Positions 1-9,434 are shown, numbered from the stretch's first letter. The stretch: DNA of 64,000 bases from CAVRZJ01 sp964594125 (GCA_964594125.1 CAZQLL010000017.1:29766-93765); one strand, 5' to 3'. Translations and numbers: made by a program. Notes: a model not told the origin generated them from the letters alone.

Positions 1-17
1 CCGAGCTCGACCGCGCG

Positions 18-494
18 GTGACCGAGCTGGCGCGCCGGCTGGTGCGCCGGGCGCGCGCCCGCACGGTCAACGGCGAGGACGCCCTCGCCGCCGCCGCCCG
101 CCGCGTGGCCGCACGCTTCCCGAAGGCGCCGCCGCCGTTCGCGGTGAGCTTCTCGACCAGCCAGCGCGCCCGCTGGGGGTCGTGCAGCGCGCGCGCCGGA
201 GCGATCCTGCTCAACGCCGCGCTCGTGCACATGCCGCCGTGGGTGCTCGAGGCGGTGCTCGCACACGAGCTCGTGCACCTCTTCCACCGCGACCACGGCC
301 CGGCCTTTCAGGATCTGCTGCGGCGGGTGTGCCCCGACGCGGAGCGTGCCCGCGCGTTCCTGCACGGCGTGAGCTGGGTGGCGGGCCGATGGCGCTCGCT
401 GCCAGCCGTCGAGCGCGAGCAGCTCGCCGGTGCCGCAGGCGACGGCGACGAGGCGTGGAACCGCCAGCCCCGGCACGGTGGCCCGAGCGTGTGA
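18..494 (+). CDS. YgjP/SprT-like zinc metallopeptidase (M48-related), possibly 5' partial
   Basis: The product is 158 aa from a GTG at 18. The reading frame is open to the left edge of the window, so the true start may lie outside. The zinc-binding helix is visible as L-A-H-E-L-V-H-L at about residue 80, followed by H-R-D-H-G-P-A-F, the layout of YgjP/WLM/SprT-like (DUF45) metallopeptidases; an R-W-G-S-C-S segment upstream is also typical of that family. It is probably a cytoplasmic protein, since no signal peptide is visible. It ends 3 bp from the convergent stop of the glycosyltransferase. Substrate unknown. The family call is fairly safe; the start is not. Confidence 0.75.
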   Translation: MTELARRLVRRARARTVNGEDALAAAARRVAARFPKAPPPFAVSFSTSQRARWGSCSARAGAILLNAALVHMPPWVLEAVLAHELVHLFHRDHGPAFQDLLRRVCPDAERARAFLHGVSWVAGRWRSLPAVEREQLAGAAGDGDEAWNRQPRHGGPSV

Positions 495-497
495 GGT

Positions 498-2039
498 TCA
501 CCGCGCGCGCGCCGGCCGCAGGTCGCCGAAGGGGGCGAGCAGGACGAGGTCGCCGAACGTGCCGAGATCGGTGTACCGTAGGGCCTGGCGGTCGAGCTCG
601 GCGGCGACCGCCGCGGCGTCGCGCAGGCTCGTCGCGAGCACGGTCCCGGCTTCGCGCCGCGCCAGCCGCGTGCGCAGCGTCTGCGCCGAGGCGCCGCTGA
701 CGGTCGGGCCCACCGCTGCTCGCGTCTGGATGCGCTCGACCTCGCAGCGCAAGTACAGGCTCAGGCCCCAGACCGGCCGTGTGTCGACGAAGATCACGCG
801 CGCCGGGCGCGGCCTCACCCCGGCGGCGATCGCCGCGGCGAGCGGGCGACCGTCCTTCGGGCTGGGGTAGTCGGCGGCGTATGCCCGCAGGCCGACCAGC
901 GCCGCGATCCAGACGGCGAGCAGCGGCAGCGCGACCGCCGGGCGCAGCGGCTCGGGGAGCGCCGCAGCGGAGAGCAGCGCGAGCGGCACGAACAGCGGCA
1001 GCAGGTAGAGGGGCAGGCGCGACGACGCCCCGGCGAACACCGCGAGCGGCACGACGACCCAGAGCACAGCGAGCACGAGCAGCGGCCGGCGCGCCAGGCG
1101 CGAGCGCCACGCCGCGCGGTCGAACAGGCTGCGACCGGCGCGGCGCAGCGCCGGCACCCACCACAGCGCCCACGGCAGCGCGCCGACCACCAGCGTAGGG
1201 GCGTACGTCTCGAGCGCGCGGTACCAGCCCGGGTTGCGGCGGTAGGCGCCGGAGAGGATGCGGACCGCCAGCTCGTCGCGCACGAAGTAGGCGAGCAGCC
1301 CGGGGTGGGTTGCCGCCACGGCTGCGTACCAGCCGAGCCCGACGACCGCGAACGCCACCACACCGGCGGGGTGGAGCAGGCGCACCAGCGCGCGTCGGCC
1401 GCCCGCGAGCGCCGCGAAGGCCGCGAACGCCGCCAGCGGCAGCAGCCCGGCCGGGCCCTTGGTGAGCACGGCGAGGGCGAGCGCGAGCCACATCGCGACC
1501 AGCGGCGGCAGCGGCCGGGGACCGTCGCGGCGCTCCCACCATGCCGCGAACGCCAGCCCGGCGCAGGCGAGCCAGAGCGTGAGCAACGTGTCGGTCGTGA
1601 CCGCGTTGGCGGCGGTGTAGGGGAGCAGGAACGTCGCGAAGACCAGCGCCGCCAGCCCGGGGCGGTGCGGCACGGCGCGCGCCCCGAGGTGGTGCACGAC
1701 CAGCACCGTGGCGGCGAACGCGAGCGCGTTGGCGAGGCGGACGCCCCACTCGTTCCAGCCGAGCGCGGCGATCCCGGCGGCGAGCGCCCAGTAGGTGAGC
1801 GGCGGCTTGGCGAAGTGGGGGACGTCGTCGTTGAACGCCGGGACCGCGAAGTCGCCCGAGCGCAGCATCTGCGCTGCGATGTTGGCGTAGCGCCCTTCGT
1901 CGGGCTCCCAGAGGCCGCGGGAGCCCTGGAACGCGATGGCGTAGGCGAGAACCGCCGCGACCACCGCGCCCACCCTCCAGCGCCTCCGGCCGGCTCCGCC
2001 CGCGGACCCGTCCGGGACGGCGAGCTCCGGGTCAGGCAT
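498..2039 (-). CDS. Glycosyltransferase family 39 (ArnT-like) membrane protein
   Basis: This 513-aa polytopic membrane protein has the GT39/ArnT signature near the N-terminus: E-P-D-E-G-R-Y (about residue 45), then F-A-K-P-P-L-T-Y-W in the first extracytoplasmic loop. Many hydrophobic helices follow and a soluble C-terminal region ends the protein. Family members transfer sugars from polyprenyl-phosphate carriers to lipid A, lipids or proteins on the periplasmic side; the acceptor here cannot be read from the sequence. The ATG start overlaps the stop of the upstream Fe-S gene (ATGCCTGA, 8-bp overlap), so the two are probably translationally coupled, although no functional link between them is obvious. 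Confidence 0.85.
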   Translation of the reverse strand: MPDPELAVPDGSAGGAGRRRWRVGAVVAAVLAYAIAFQGSRGLWEPDEGRYANIAAQMLRSGDFAVPAFNDDVPHFAKPPLTYWALAAGIAALGWNEWGVRLANALAFAATVLVVHHLGARAVPHRPGLAALVFATFLLPYTAANAVTTDTLLTLWLACAGLAFAAWWERRDGPRPLPPLVAMWLALALAVLTKGPAGLLPLAAFAAFAALAGGRRALVRLLHPAGVVAFAVVGLGWYAAVAATHPGLLAYFVRDELAVRILSGAYRRNPGWYRALETYAPTLVVGALPWALWWVPALRRAGRSLFDRAAWRSRLARRPLLVLAVLWVVVPLAVFAGASSRLPLYLLPLFVPLALLSAAALPEPLRPAVALPLLAVWIAALVGLRAYAADYPSPKDGRPLAAAIAAGVRPRPARVIFVDTRPVWGLSLYLRCEVERIQTRAAVGPTVSGASAQTLRTRLARREAGTVLATSLRDAAAVAAELDRQALRYTDLGTFGDLVLLAPFGDLRPARAR

Positions 2040-3183
2040 TCCCGAGCGGCTCACCAGCGAGCTTCGCCTTGGTCGCCTCCCACGCCAGCCAGCCGCGCAG
2101 CGCCAGGCCGTGGAGCGCGCCGCGGCGCGCGACGTCGCGCGCGATCGCCCAGTGGACGACGGTGGGCGGCGGCGCCGGCACGTCGGACGCGGGCCGGTCG
2201 ACGAGCGCGATCGCACCGGACGGGCACACCGACTGGCAGACGCCGCAGCCGATGCAGCGCGCCTCGTCGACGCGGTACGCCGCCTCGCCGGCGGCGATCG
2301 CGTCCATCGGGCAGCGCGGCGCCGCGCACTCGCCGCAGGCGGCGCACGCGTCCGCGTCGATGCGCGCGACGACGCTGGAGTGGGCGAGCAGGTGGGGGGC
2401 GCCGTGCTCCCTGACGCCGCGCAGGAAGCCGCAGCAGCACGAGCAGCAGTTGCACACGAAGAACGGGTCGTAGCGGGTGTTGTAGGTGCAGTGGACGAGC
2501 CCCTCGCGCTCGCAGGCGGCGAGCAGCGCCGCCGCCTCCTCTCGGGTGATCGGGCGCCCCCATGCGGGCGCGCCGTCCCACGCATCCTCCTCGCGCGAGA
2601 ACGACAGGCACGTCTCCTGGGTGTGGGAGCACGGCCTGCCCACGAGCGCCTGCTCCCTGCGGCAGATGCACTGGCCGACGCGGAACGACTTCGCGTTCGC
2701 CAGCATGCGCGCGAGGTCCTCGTGGGGCAGGATCCGCGCGCGCGCCTCGACGCGCGCGTTCACCGGGACGACGCGGGCGAGCGCCGGGCCGTGGCCGCCG
2801 ACGGCGCGCAGCAGCGCCGGCGCGTACTCCTCGAACAGGTCGGCGAGCGCCTTGTCCATGCGCTCGAGCTGGAACTCGTAGATGCCGACCACGAACGGCA
2901 CGAAGCAGTAGACGCGCCGGCCGTCGAGGCGGAACGAGGCGATCTGGCCGCGTTCTGCCATGCCGTCGAGCGTGGCACGCACCTGGTTGGTCGGACGCTT
3001 GAGGCGGCGCGCGACCGCCGCCGCGGTCTCCGGGATCGCCTTGACCTGCAGCGCCATCGCGGCGTCGTCGGGAGAGAAGATCGCGCGCAGGATGCGCAGC
3101 TCGACGCCGGACTCGGTGCGCGGGAAACCATTGGGGAGCGAGTCGAGTCGCTCGGCGAGGCGCTGGTAGACATCGGCCGTCAT
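2032..3183 (-). CDS. 4Fe-4S dicluster ferredoxin-like protein with winged-helix-like N-terminus
   Basis: 383 aa. I chose the ATG at 3183 because GGGGGAGGG lies just upstream; an upstream extension is possible but lacks a ribosome site. Residues 1-110 look like a helical or winged-helix module (alternating helices, then L-D-G-R-R-V-Y-C-F). A cysteine-rich middle part contains C-I-C-R-R-E, C-S-H-T-Q-E-T-C and the unusual cluster C-N-C-C-S-C-C-C-G. Two ferredoxin-type motifs follow, C-A-A-C-G-E-C plus C-P, and C-I-G-C-G-V-C-x3-C-P, fitting two [4Fe-4S] clusters. It probably transfers electrons in the cytoplasm with an unknown partner. Similar proteins occur in anaerobes. Its last codons overlap the GT39 start. 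Confidence 0.8.
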   Translation of the reverse strand: MTADVYQRLAERLDSLPNGFPRTESGVELRILRAIFSPDDAAMALQVKAIPETAAAVARRLKRPTNQVRATLDGMAERGQIASFRLDGRRVYCFVPFVVGIYEFQLERMDKALADLFEEYAPALLRAVGGHGPALARVVPVNARVEARARILPHEDLARMLANAKSFRVGQCICRREQALVGRPCSHTQETCLSFSREEDAWDGAPAWGRPITREEAAALLAACEREGLVHCTYNTRYDPFFVCNCCSCCCGFLRGVREHGAPHLLAHSSVVARIDADACAACGECAAPRCPMDAIAAGEAAYRVDEARCIGCGVCQSVCPSGAIALVDRPASDVPAPPPTVVHWAIARDVARRGALHGLALRGWLAWEATKAKLAGEPLGNA

Positions 3184-3260
3184 GAGGCCCTCCCCCGGGG
3201 CGCCGCAGGCCGTGCGGGCGACTGCAGGATACACCCCGCCGCCCGGCGTCGACCCGTGTG

Positions 3261-3266
3261 TAGAAT
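3261..3266 (+). promoter_or_regulatory. Putative -10 box TAGAAT of the MFS gene
   Basis: TAGAAT followed by CGC lies 6 nt before the GTG at 3273, so a transcript would be leaderless or nearly so. No good -35 hexamer is seen 16-18 bp upstream. The same TAGAATCGC word precedes sthA, leuS and the patatin/OMP gene in this window. Confidence 0.45.
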
Positions 3267-3272
3267 CGCGCC

Positions 3273-4423
3273 GTGGCGGTTGCGATGGAGACCCGCGGAC
3301 GGCGCTGGCTGGTGCTGGCGAGCGCGGTGGCGAGCTTCTTCGCCGTCGGCGTCGGCTTCTTCTCGGTGCCGCCGGTGCTGCCGGCGCTCGCGGCGCGGCT
3401 CGCGATCGACAACCTCATGGCGGGGGTGCTGATGGGCAGCATTGCGATCCCCGCCATCGTCCTGTCGCTGCCGCTCGGCGCGGCGCTCGACCGCTGGCCG
3501 GCGCGCGCCGCCGGCGCATGGGGGTTGGCGCTGATGGCGGCCGGGGGGGACTGTGCGCCGGCGCTCCCGGGTATGCCGCGCTGCTCGCCGGCCGCCTCCT
3601 GTTCGGCGTCGGCGGACTGGCGATCAACCTGCTCGGGGCGCGGATGCTCGCGCGCGTGTTCGCCGGACGCGAGCTGTCGCTGGCGATGGCGCTGTTCCTC
3701 GCCGCCTACCCGGTGAGCATGATCGCGTGCTTCGGGGCGCAGCCGCTGCTCGCAGCGGCGCTCGGCTGGCGGGCGGCGCTGACGCCGGCGCCGCTGCTCG
3801 CGATCGCCGCGCTGCCGCTGCACCTGGCGGTGGTCCGCCCCGGAGCGGCCCCGGCGGCGGCCGGCGCGGCGGCGCCGCCGCGGGCGCCGCTGTCGGCGCC
3901 GTTGCTCGCGCTCGCCGTCTCGTGGTGCCTGTTCTTCGCGGCGTACGCGTCGATCGTCACGTTCGCTCCAGCGTGGGCGGGGCGCGACGGGCTGTCGGTC
4001 GTCTCGACGGTGGCGTGGGTGTCGCTGGCGGCCGGACCCTTCGCCGGTGCGCTGATCGACCGCACCGGCGGCGCGCGCGCCTGGGCCGCCGGCGGCATGC
4101 TGCTGCTCGCCGCGACGCTGGCCGCGATGGCCGGCGCGGCGGCGCCGTCGCTGGCCGCGATGGCGGCGGTGGGCGCGGCCGTGGCGCTGGTGCCCACCGC
4201 GGTGTACTCGCTGCCAGGCCGGCTCGTCCCTGCGGAGGCGGTGGGATTCGCGTTCGGCCTGATCACGTCGTTCTCCAACCTCGGCGCGGTGCTCGGTCCG
4301 GCGCTTGCCGGGGCGCTGCGCGACCGGACGCCGTCGTGGCCGGCGCTCTGGCTCGCGCTGGCCGTCGTCGCGGCGCTCGCGGCGGCCGCGGCGCTCGCCG
4401 CGCGGCCGGCGCGCGCAGCGTAG
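3273..4423 (+). CDS. MFS transporter, interrupted by a -1 frameshift in a G7 run
   Basis: Two overlapping frames together encode one 12-helix major facilitator protein. The first (from GTG 3273 or ATG 3285) covers residues 1-90, including F-F-S-V-P-P-V-L and the loop-2 motif G-A-A-L-D-R-W. The second resumes at about 3545 and runs to 4423 with G-R-L-L-F-G-V-G-G and the second six-helix half (A-L-I-D-R-T-G-G is the repeated loop motif). The switch falls at GGGGGGG, 3543-3549; one more G would restore a single frame of about 383 aa. This looks like a sequencing or assembly indel or a recent frameshift, less likely programmed slippage. Substrate unknown; probably nitrate/nitrite- or cyanate-permease-like, but this is weak. 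Confidence 0.7.
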
Positions 4424-4486
4424 CGGCGCCGCACCATCGGCTACCATGGGCGCGCCGGCGCGCACGCCGGCGCGCGGAGGCGTCTC

Positions 4487-6634
4487 ATGCGGCGGCTGGG
4501 GGCGGGATCGGCGGTTGCGGCGGCGGCGTTGCTGGCGGCAGTTCCGTGCGGCGCGGCGTACCTCGAGAACGTGCCGCAGACGGTGCGGCAGCCGGACGGG
4601 ACCGTGCTGCGCCTGCTGGCCACCGGCGACGAGCACTCGAGCTGGCTGCACGACGAGGCGGGCTACCTGATCGTGCGCGACCCCGGCGACGGGAGGCTGG
4701 TCTATGCGATCCGCGAAGGCGGGCGCGTGCGCCCCTCGCACCTCGTCGTGGGCCGCGACGACCCGACGGCGTCCGGCCTCGCGCCAGGGCTCCGGCCGGA
4801 TCCGGGCGAGGCGGTTGCGCGAGCGCTGGCGCGGGCGCAGACCGCGGTGTCGGCGCAGGCGGCGCCCGGCGTGCCGGCGTTCACGGCGATCGAGAATATC
4901 GTCGTGTTCATCCGCTTCGCCGACGAGCCGGAGTTCACGGCGGAGCGCCCGCTCGCGGCCTACGACGCGCTGTTCAACGGCGACGGCGACGGCGCGGTGT
5001 CGATGCGCAGCTACTTCCGCTCCGCCTCCTACGGCCAGCTCGCGGTGCACACCAGCTTCTTCCCGGCCGGCGGCGGCGGCCTGGTGACCTCGTTCCAGGC
5101 GGCCGAGCCGCGCGCCTACTACACGCCGTACGACGCCACCACGAACCCCGTCGGGTACGCAGGGGAGAGCCAGCGGGAGACGCGCGAGAAGGACCTGCTC
5201 GCGGCGGCGGTGGCGGCGATCGCGGGGGAGGTGCCGGCGTCGCTGGCGATCGACGGCAACGGCGACGGCGCGGTCGACAACGTCTGCTTCATCGTCTCGG
5301 GGACGCCGACGGCGTGGAGCACGCTGCTGTGGCCGCACATGTGGTCGCTCGCCGGGCGCGGGGCCACGATCAACGGCAAGCGCGTCGAGTCGTTCAACTT
5401 TCAGCTCGAGAGCATGGTGCAGGTCGGCGTGCTGTGCCACGAGATGACGCACACGCTCGGCGCGCCCGACCTCTACCACTACACCAGCGACGGGATGACC
5501 CCGGTGGGCCGCTGGGACCTGATGGCGAGTACGACGACGCCGCCGCAGCAGATCAACGCCTACTTCAAGTACCGCTACCTGGGGTGGATCAGGGAGCTGC
5601 CCGCGATCACCGCGTCGGGCGGCTACGCTCTGGCGCCGCTGTCGGCGGGACCGCACTGCTTCAAGGTCGCGTCGCCCAACGCGCCGCGCGAGTACTTCCT
5701 GCTCGAGTACCGGTCGCAGGCGTCGGCGTTCGACTCGACGGTACCGGGGAGCGGCCTCGTCGTCTACCGCATCAACACCGGCGTGCACGGCAACGCCGGT
5801 GGCCCGCCGGACGGCGTCTACGTCTTCCGGCCGGGAGGCGCCGCCGACGCCAACGGCTCGATCCGCGACGCCGCGCTGGGCAGCCACGTCGGCCGCACCG
5901 CGATCGACGGCGCCAGCGACCCGCACGCGTTCCTCACTTGGGGTGACCTCGGGGGGCTGTCGATCTCCGAGATCGGGGCGCCGGGGGAGACGATCGCCTT
6001 CACGGTCACCGTGCAGGGCGCCTGCGCGCTCGGCGGATTCGCGCTGGCCGGCCCGGAGTCGCCGGTGCACGGAACGGCGCTCGACCTGGCGTGGAGCGCT
6101 GCCGCCGGCGCGACCTCCTACGACCTGCACGTCGGCGAGGGCGGGGAGCTGCCGGTGGTGGCCACGACGTCGGCGCCCGGAGCCTCCATCGCGGTGGCCC
6201 CGGGCGCCATCTACGGCTGGCGGGTGATCGCTGCCAACGCCTGCGGGCGGCTCGCGTCGGGCCCGGCGTGGGCGCTGCACGTCGACCCCCTGGTGCCGTC
6301 GCTGACGCGCGGGGAGCGCGTCACCGCGCTCGCGTCCGCGACCGCCGGCGAATGGCGCTACCTCGCGGTCGAGGTGCCGGCCGGGGCGCGGGCGCTCGCC
6401 GTCTCCACCGCGGGCGGCGGCGGCGACCTCGACCTCTACCTCCGCCGCGGCGCGTTTCCCACCCTGTCAAGGAACGACTGCGCGGCGGTGCGGGCCGGCA
6501 CCCAGGAGCGCTGCGCGGTGGCGTCTCCGGCGCCCGGCACCTGGTACGTCGGGGTCTACGCCTACGCCCCGTTCACGGACGTCGAGCTGGCCGCAGACTG
6601 GGTGCTGCCGCCGCGCCGCCGTATGACGCGCTGA
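4487..6634 (+). CDS. Secreted M6-family (immune inhibitor A-like) metalloprotease
   Basis: 715 aa with a clear signal peptide (residues 1-24, Ala-rich, ending C-G-A-A). The catalytic zinc motif H-E-M-T-H-T-L-G-A-P-D-L-Y begins at H318, and the Met-turn-like G-R-W-D-L-M-A follows, as in M6 domain proteases. The propeptide-like N-terminal region contains the N-V-P-Q-T-V-x-Q-P-D-G-T pattern usual in this family. After the protease domain a fibronectin-like stretch (residues 510-600) and a C-terminal pre-peptidase (PPC) beta-domain ending D-L-D-L-Y-L-R are visible. It should degrade extracellular or periplasmic proteins. It stands alone, with a TACCAT box at 4441 upstream. Confidence 0.88.
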   Translation: MRRLGAGSAVAAAALLAAVPCGAAYLENVPQTVRQPDGTVLRLLATGDEHSSWLHDEAGYLIVRDPGDGRLVYAIREGGRVRPSHLVVGRDDPTASGLAPGLRPDPGEAVARALARAQTAVSAQAAPGVPAFTAIENIVVFIRFADEPEFTAERPLAAYDALFNGDGDGAVSMRSYFRSASYGQLAVHTSFFPAGGGGLVTSFQAAEPRAYYTPYDATTNPVGYAGESQRETREKDLLAAAVAAIAGEVPASLAIDGNGDGAVDNVCFIVSGTPTAWSTLLWPHMWSLAGRGATINGKRVESFNFQLESMVQVGVLCHEMTHTLGAPDLYHYTSDGMTPVGRWDLMASTTTPPQQINAYFKYRYLGWIRELPAITASGGYALAPLSAGPHCFKVASPNAPREYFLLEYRSQASAFDSTVPGSGLVVYRINTGVHGNAGGPPDGVYVFRPGGAADANGSIRDAALGSHVGRTAIDGASDPHAFLTWGDLGGLSISEIGAPGETIAFTVTVQGACALGGFALAGPESPVHGTALDLAWSAAAGATSYDLHVGEGGELPVVATTSAPGASIAVAPGAIYGWRVIAANACGRLASGPAWALHVDPLVPSLTRGERVTALASATAGEWRYLAVEVPAGARALAVSTAGGGGDLDLYLRRGAFPTLSRNDCAAVRAGTQERCAVASPAPGTWYVGVYAYAPFTDVELAADWVLPPRRRMTR

Positions 6635-6644
6635 TCTGCTGCTC

Positions 6645-6760
6645 TCGAAGGTCGTCGCGGCGCGCGCAGGTTCTCGGGAGCAGCAACGCGCCGGCGTCGC
6701 TGCCGCTCCGGCGGGCCGCTGCTGTCTCCGAGAGCCGGCGCGCTGCGACGACCACCGGTT
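6645..6760. repeat. GC-rich palindromic dispersed repeat, copy 1 (two inverted arms)
   Basis: The left arm (about 6649-6686, minus orientation) contains GGTCGTCGCGGCGCGC and TCTCGG; the right arm (about 6719-6755) contains CTCCGAGAGCCGGCGCGC and GCGACGACC. The arms are inverted copies of one another, separated by about 30 bp of GC-rich sequence. The arm sequence recurs at 9435-9500, 15018-15095, 23885-23945 and 45455-45530. It lies between the M6 protease and the histidine kinase, on transcripts of the same direction, so it may act as a terminator or REP-like element. Confidence 0.6.
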
Positions 6761-6879
6761 GGAGTGGATCGGCACGTCCCCCGGCGACGAAGGCCGTGGT
6801 AGCATCGCCAGCAACGACCCGGCGACGCGGATGAAGGTCCCGGATCGGCGCGCCGGGGAGGCGGGATGAAGGAAATGCG

Positions 6880-9405
6880 ATGACCCTTCGTGTGCGCGCG
6901 CTGGGGCTCGTAGGACTGGTCTTCCTTGGCCTCCTCGCCGTGGTTCTCGTCCTTGTATCAACAGGCGTGCTCGGACGCTTCACCGAGATCGAGCGCGCCG
7001 CCGCCGAGCGCGATGCGGAGCGGGTCCGGCGCGCCCTCGAGGCGGAGCTCGACAGCCTGGACGTCCTCGCCGCGGACTGGGCGGTGTGGGACACCACTTA
7101 CGAGTTTGTGCGGTCGCGAGGCGAGGAGTTCATCCGGTCGAACCTGAACAGGGAGACGATCGGAGCGCTCCGTGCGAGCCTCGTCGCGTTCATTGACGCG
7201 GAGGGCGAGCTGGTGTGGGGCCGCTGGCTCGACCGTGCCTCCGGGTCGCTCGTGCCCCTCCCCGCTGAACTCGGGCAGTACCTCCGGCCCGGCGCGCCGC
7301 TCGCCTCGCGCAGCGAGGCCGCCGCGTCACTCAAGGGGGTCGTGGCGCTGCGCGACGGCGTGCTCGCGGTCGCGAGCCGGGCGATCCTCACCAGCACCGG
7401 CAGCGGACCCTGCCGGGGGACGTTCGTTCTCGGTCGCCCCCTCGGCGCCGCCGAGATCGCCTCGCTGGGGCGTGCCGTGGACACGGCGGTGACGGCGCAG
7501 GCGGCAGGGGAGGAGCTGCCCGCGGACTTCGCGGCGGCGCTGGCCGAGCTCGCGCCGGGCCGGAGGGTGCACGTGCGTGCGCTGGGACAATCGCGGGTGG
7601 CCGCCTACCAGCTCGTCCGCGACATCGCGGGGCGCCCGGCGCTGCTGCTGAAGGTCGAGATGCCCCGGTCGCTTTACCGGGAGGGCTTGGCGGTTGCACG
7701 CCTCCTGGTCGGGGTGCTGGTGCTCGCCGTGCTGGCGTTCGGTGTCGCGATGCTGGCGGGGCTGGAACGGATGGTGCTCGCGCGGGTGGCGCGCCTGTCC
7801 TCCGGCCTGCGCGCGATCGCCGGCTGCGGAGACCCCGCCGGCCGCGTGCGCGTCGACGGTGGCGACGAGTTGGCGCGGCTTGCCAGCGATGTCAATAAAG
7901 CGCTCGCCGCCGTCGAGGCGGCGGGAGCGGCGCTGCGCGAGTCCGAAGAGCGCTTCCGGCGGCTGATCGATCTCCTGCCCGACGGGCTCCTGGTCGCATG
8001 CAACGGCCGCGTTGTCTTCGCGAACGACCGGATGGCCGCGATGATCGGCGCCACCGGAGCGGGCGCAGTGACGGGCCGGGAGGTGCTCGCCCCCGTTGCC
8101 GCGGAGTCCCGCGACCTTTTCGCTCGGCTCCTCCGTCAGTTGGAGGCGGGACGTGAGGTCGAGACTCCCGCCGGAGTCCGGTTGCTGCGCGACGACGGCG
8201 CCGCCGTCGACGCAGAGGTGTCCGCCATCCCGTACCTTCACGAGGGGCGGCCGGCCGTGCAGGCCCTCGTCCGCGACGTGACGGCCCGAACGCGCCTCGA
8301 GGCGGCGGTGCGGCGCGCGCAGAAGATCGAGGCGATCGGCCAGCTCGCCGGGGGGCTGGCTCACGGTTTCAACAACCTGTTCCAGGCCGTGCTGGGCGGC
8401 CTCGAGGTCCTGCGCCTGCGTGGGGCCGCGCATCCCCGCCACGACGAGGCGGTCCGCGAGCTCGCGGAGCAGGTGCGGCGCGGTGCGGCGCTGGCACGGC
8501 AGCTCCTGCTCTTCTCGCAGCGGGAGGTGACCAAGAAGGAGCCGCTCGACCTCAACGTCGTCGTCGGCGAGACCGTGGGGATGCTGCGCGGGGTGGTGCG
8601 CGAAACGGTCGAGATCCGCTCCGATCTCGACCCGGAGTCCCTGCCCGTCGTCGCCGACCGCGGCCAGCTCGAGCAGATCCTGGTCAACCTGGCGATGAAC
8701 GCATCCGACGCGATGCCGGAGGGCGGCGAGCTGCGACTGCGGACCGGCGCGGAGGGTGAGACCGCTTGGATGGAGATCGCCGACTCCGGCGCCGGGATGA
8801 CGGAGGGGGTGAAGGCGCGGATCTTCGAGCCGTTCTTCACCACCAAGGCAGGCGGCAACGGCCTCGGCCTGGCGGTGGTCCACGGCATCGTGTCGCACCA
8901 CGGCGGCCGCGTCTCGGTGAGCTCGGCGCCGGGACGGGGCACGCTCTTCCGCGTGGCGCTGCCGCTGGTCCGGCAGCCGCGCGCCGGGACCGCGGCGCCG
9001 GCGGCGCCGGGCGGGAGCGAGCCTCTCGCGGCGGGCCGCGGCGAGCGCATCCTCGTCGTCGAGGACGAGGACGTCGCGCGCACGAGCCTGGTCGAGATGC
9101 TCACGCTCCTCGGCTACGAAGCCGCCGGCGTGTGCGCCGGCGAGGAGGCCAGGTCGCTGCCCGCCGCCCCGGCGTACGATCTGCTGCTCACCGACTTCAT
9201 CCTTCCGGGAATCGACGGCGTACAGCTTGCCCGGGAGCTCAGGACCGCCTGGCCGGAGCTCCGGGTGATCGTCATGTCCGGTTACTCGGAGGACGAGGCG
9301 CTCAGGTCCGGGGTTGGCCGGGGGGAGATGCGATACCTGCAGAAGCCGTTCGGGCTGTCGAGCTTGGCGGCCGAGGTCGCCGCGGCTCTCGCCGGCCGGA
9401 CCTGA
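6880..9405 (+). CDS. Hybrid sensor histidine kinase: CHASE4-HAMP-PAS-HisKA-HATPase-REC
   Basis: 841 aa. Membrane helix 1 (residues 5-27) and helix 2 (about 271-293) flank a periplasmic CHASE4-type sensor (W-D-T-T-Y near residue 70). A HAMP region (295-345), a PAS domain (about 352-470), a HisKA dimerisation helix with H495, an ATPase domain (N-box N-x-A-M-N-A-S-D, D-S-G-A-G-M, F-E-P-F-F-T-T-K, G-N-G-L-G-L) and a receiver domain with acceptor D772 follow. The H-box reads A-H-G-F-N-N instead of the usual A-H-D/E-F-N-N, so the acidic residue after the histidine is missing. No DNA-binding partner is adjacent, so the signal must leave the receiver by phosphotransfer or act elsewhere. Signal unknown. 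Confidence 0.9.
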   Translation: MTLRVRALGLVGLVFLGLLAVVLVLVSTGVLGRFTEIERAAAERDAERVRRALEAELDSLDVLAADWAVWDTTYEFVRSRGEEFIRSNLNRETIGALRASLVAFIDAEGELVWGRWLDRASGSLVPLPAELGQYLRPGAPLASRSEAAASLKGVVALRDGVLAVASRAILTSTGSGPCRGTFVLGRPLGAAEIASLGRAVDTAVTAQAAGEELPADFAAALAELAPGRRVHVRALGQSRVAAYQLVRDIAGRPALLLKVEMPRSLYREGLAVARLLVGVLVLAVLAFGVAMLAGLERMVLARVARLSSGLRAIAGCGDPAGRVRVDGGDELARLASDVNKALAAVEAAGAALRESEERFRRLIDLLPDGLLVACNGRVVFANDRMAAMIGATGAGAVTGREVLAPVAAESRDLFARLLRQLEAGREVETPAGVRLLRDDGAAVDAEVSAIPYLHEGRPAVQALVRDVTARTRLEAAVRRAQKIEAIGQLAGGLAHGFNNLFQAVLGGLEVLRLRGAAHPRHDEAVRELAEQVRRGAALARQLLLFSQREVTKKEPLDLNVVVGETVGMLRGVVRETVEIRSDLDPESLPVVADRGQLEQILVNLAMNASDAMPEGGELRLRTGAEGETAWMEIADSGAGMTEGVKARIFEPFFTTKAGGNGLGLAVVHGIVSHHGGRVSVSSAPGRGTLFRVALPLVRQPRAGTAAPAAPGGSEPLAAGRGERILVVEDEDVARTSLVEMLTLLGYEAAGVCAGEEARSLPAAPAYDLLLTDFILPGIDGVQLARELRTAWPELRVIVMSGYSEDEALRSGVGRGEMRYLQKPFGLSSLAAEVAAALAGRT

Positions 9406-9434
9406 CCGGCCTTCCCTGATCTGATCCTGCCGCG

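Noticed and set aside
3540..3550. Programmed frameshift or selenocysteine in the MFS gene
   Set aside because: The break is a frame change in a G run, not an in-frame UGA; no pseudoknot or internal ribosome-like signal was evident. An indel is simpler.
2051..6280. A 1409-codon minus-strand open frame over the Fe-S, MFS and M6 genes
   Set aside because: Shadow frame of well-supported genes; composition is dominated by Arg/Ala repeats.
6866..6883. Mini-ORF ATG-AAG-GAA-ATG-CGA-TGA overlapping the histidine kinase start
   Set aside because: Could couple translation, but five codons with no supporting signal are as likely to be chance.
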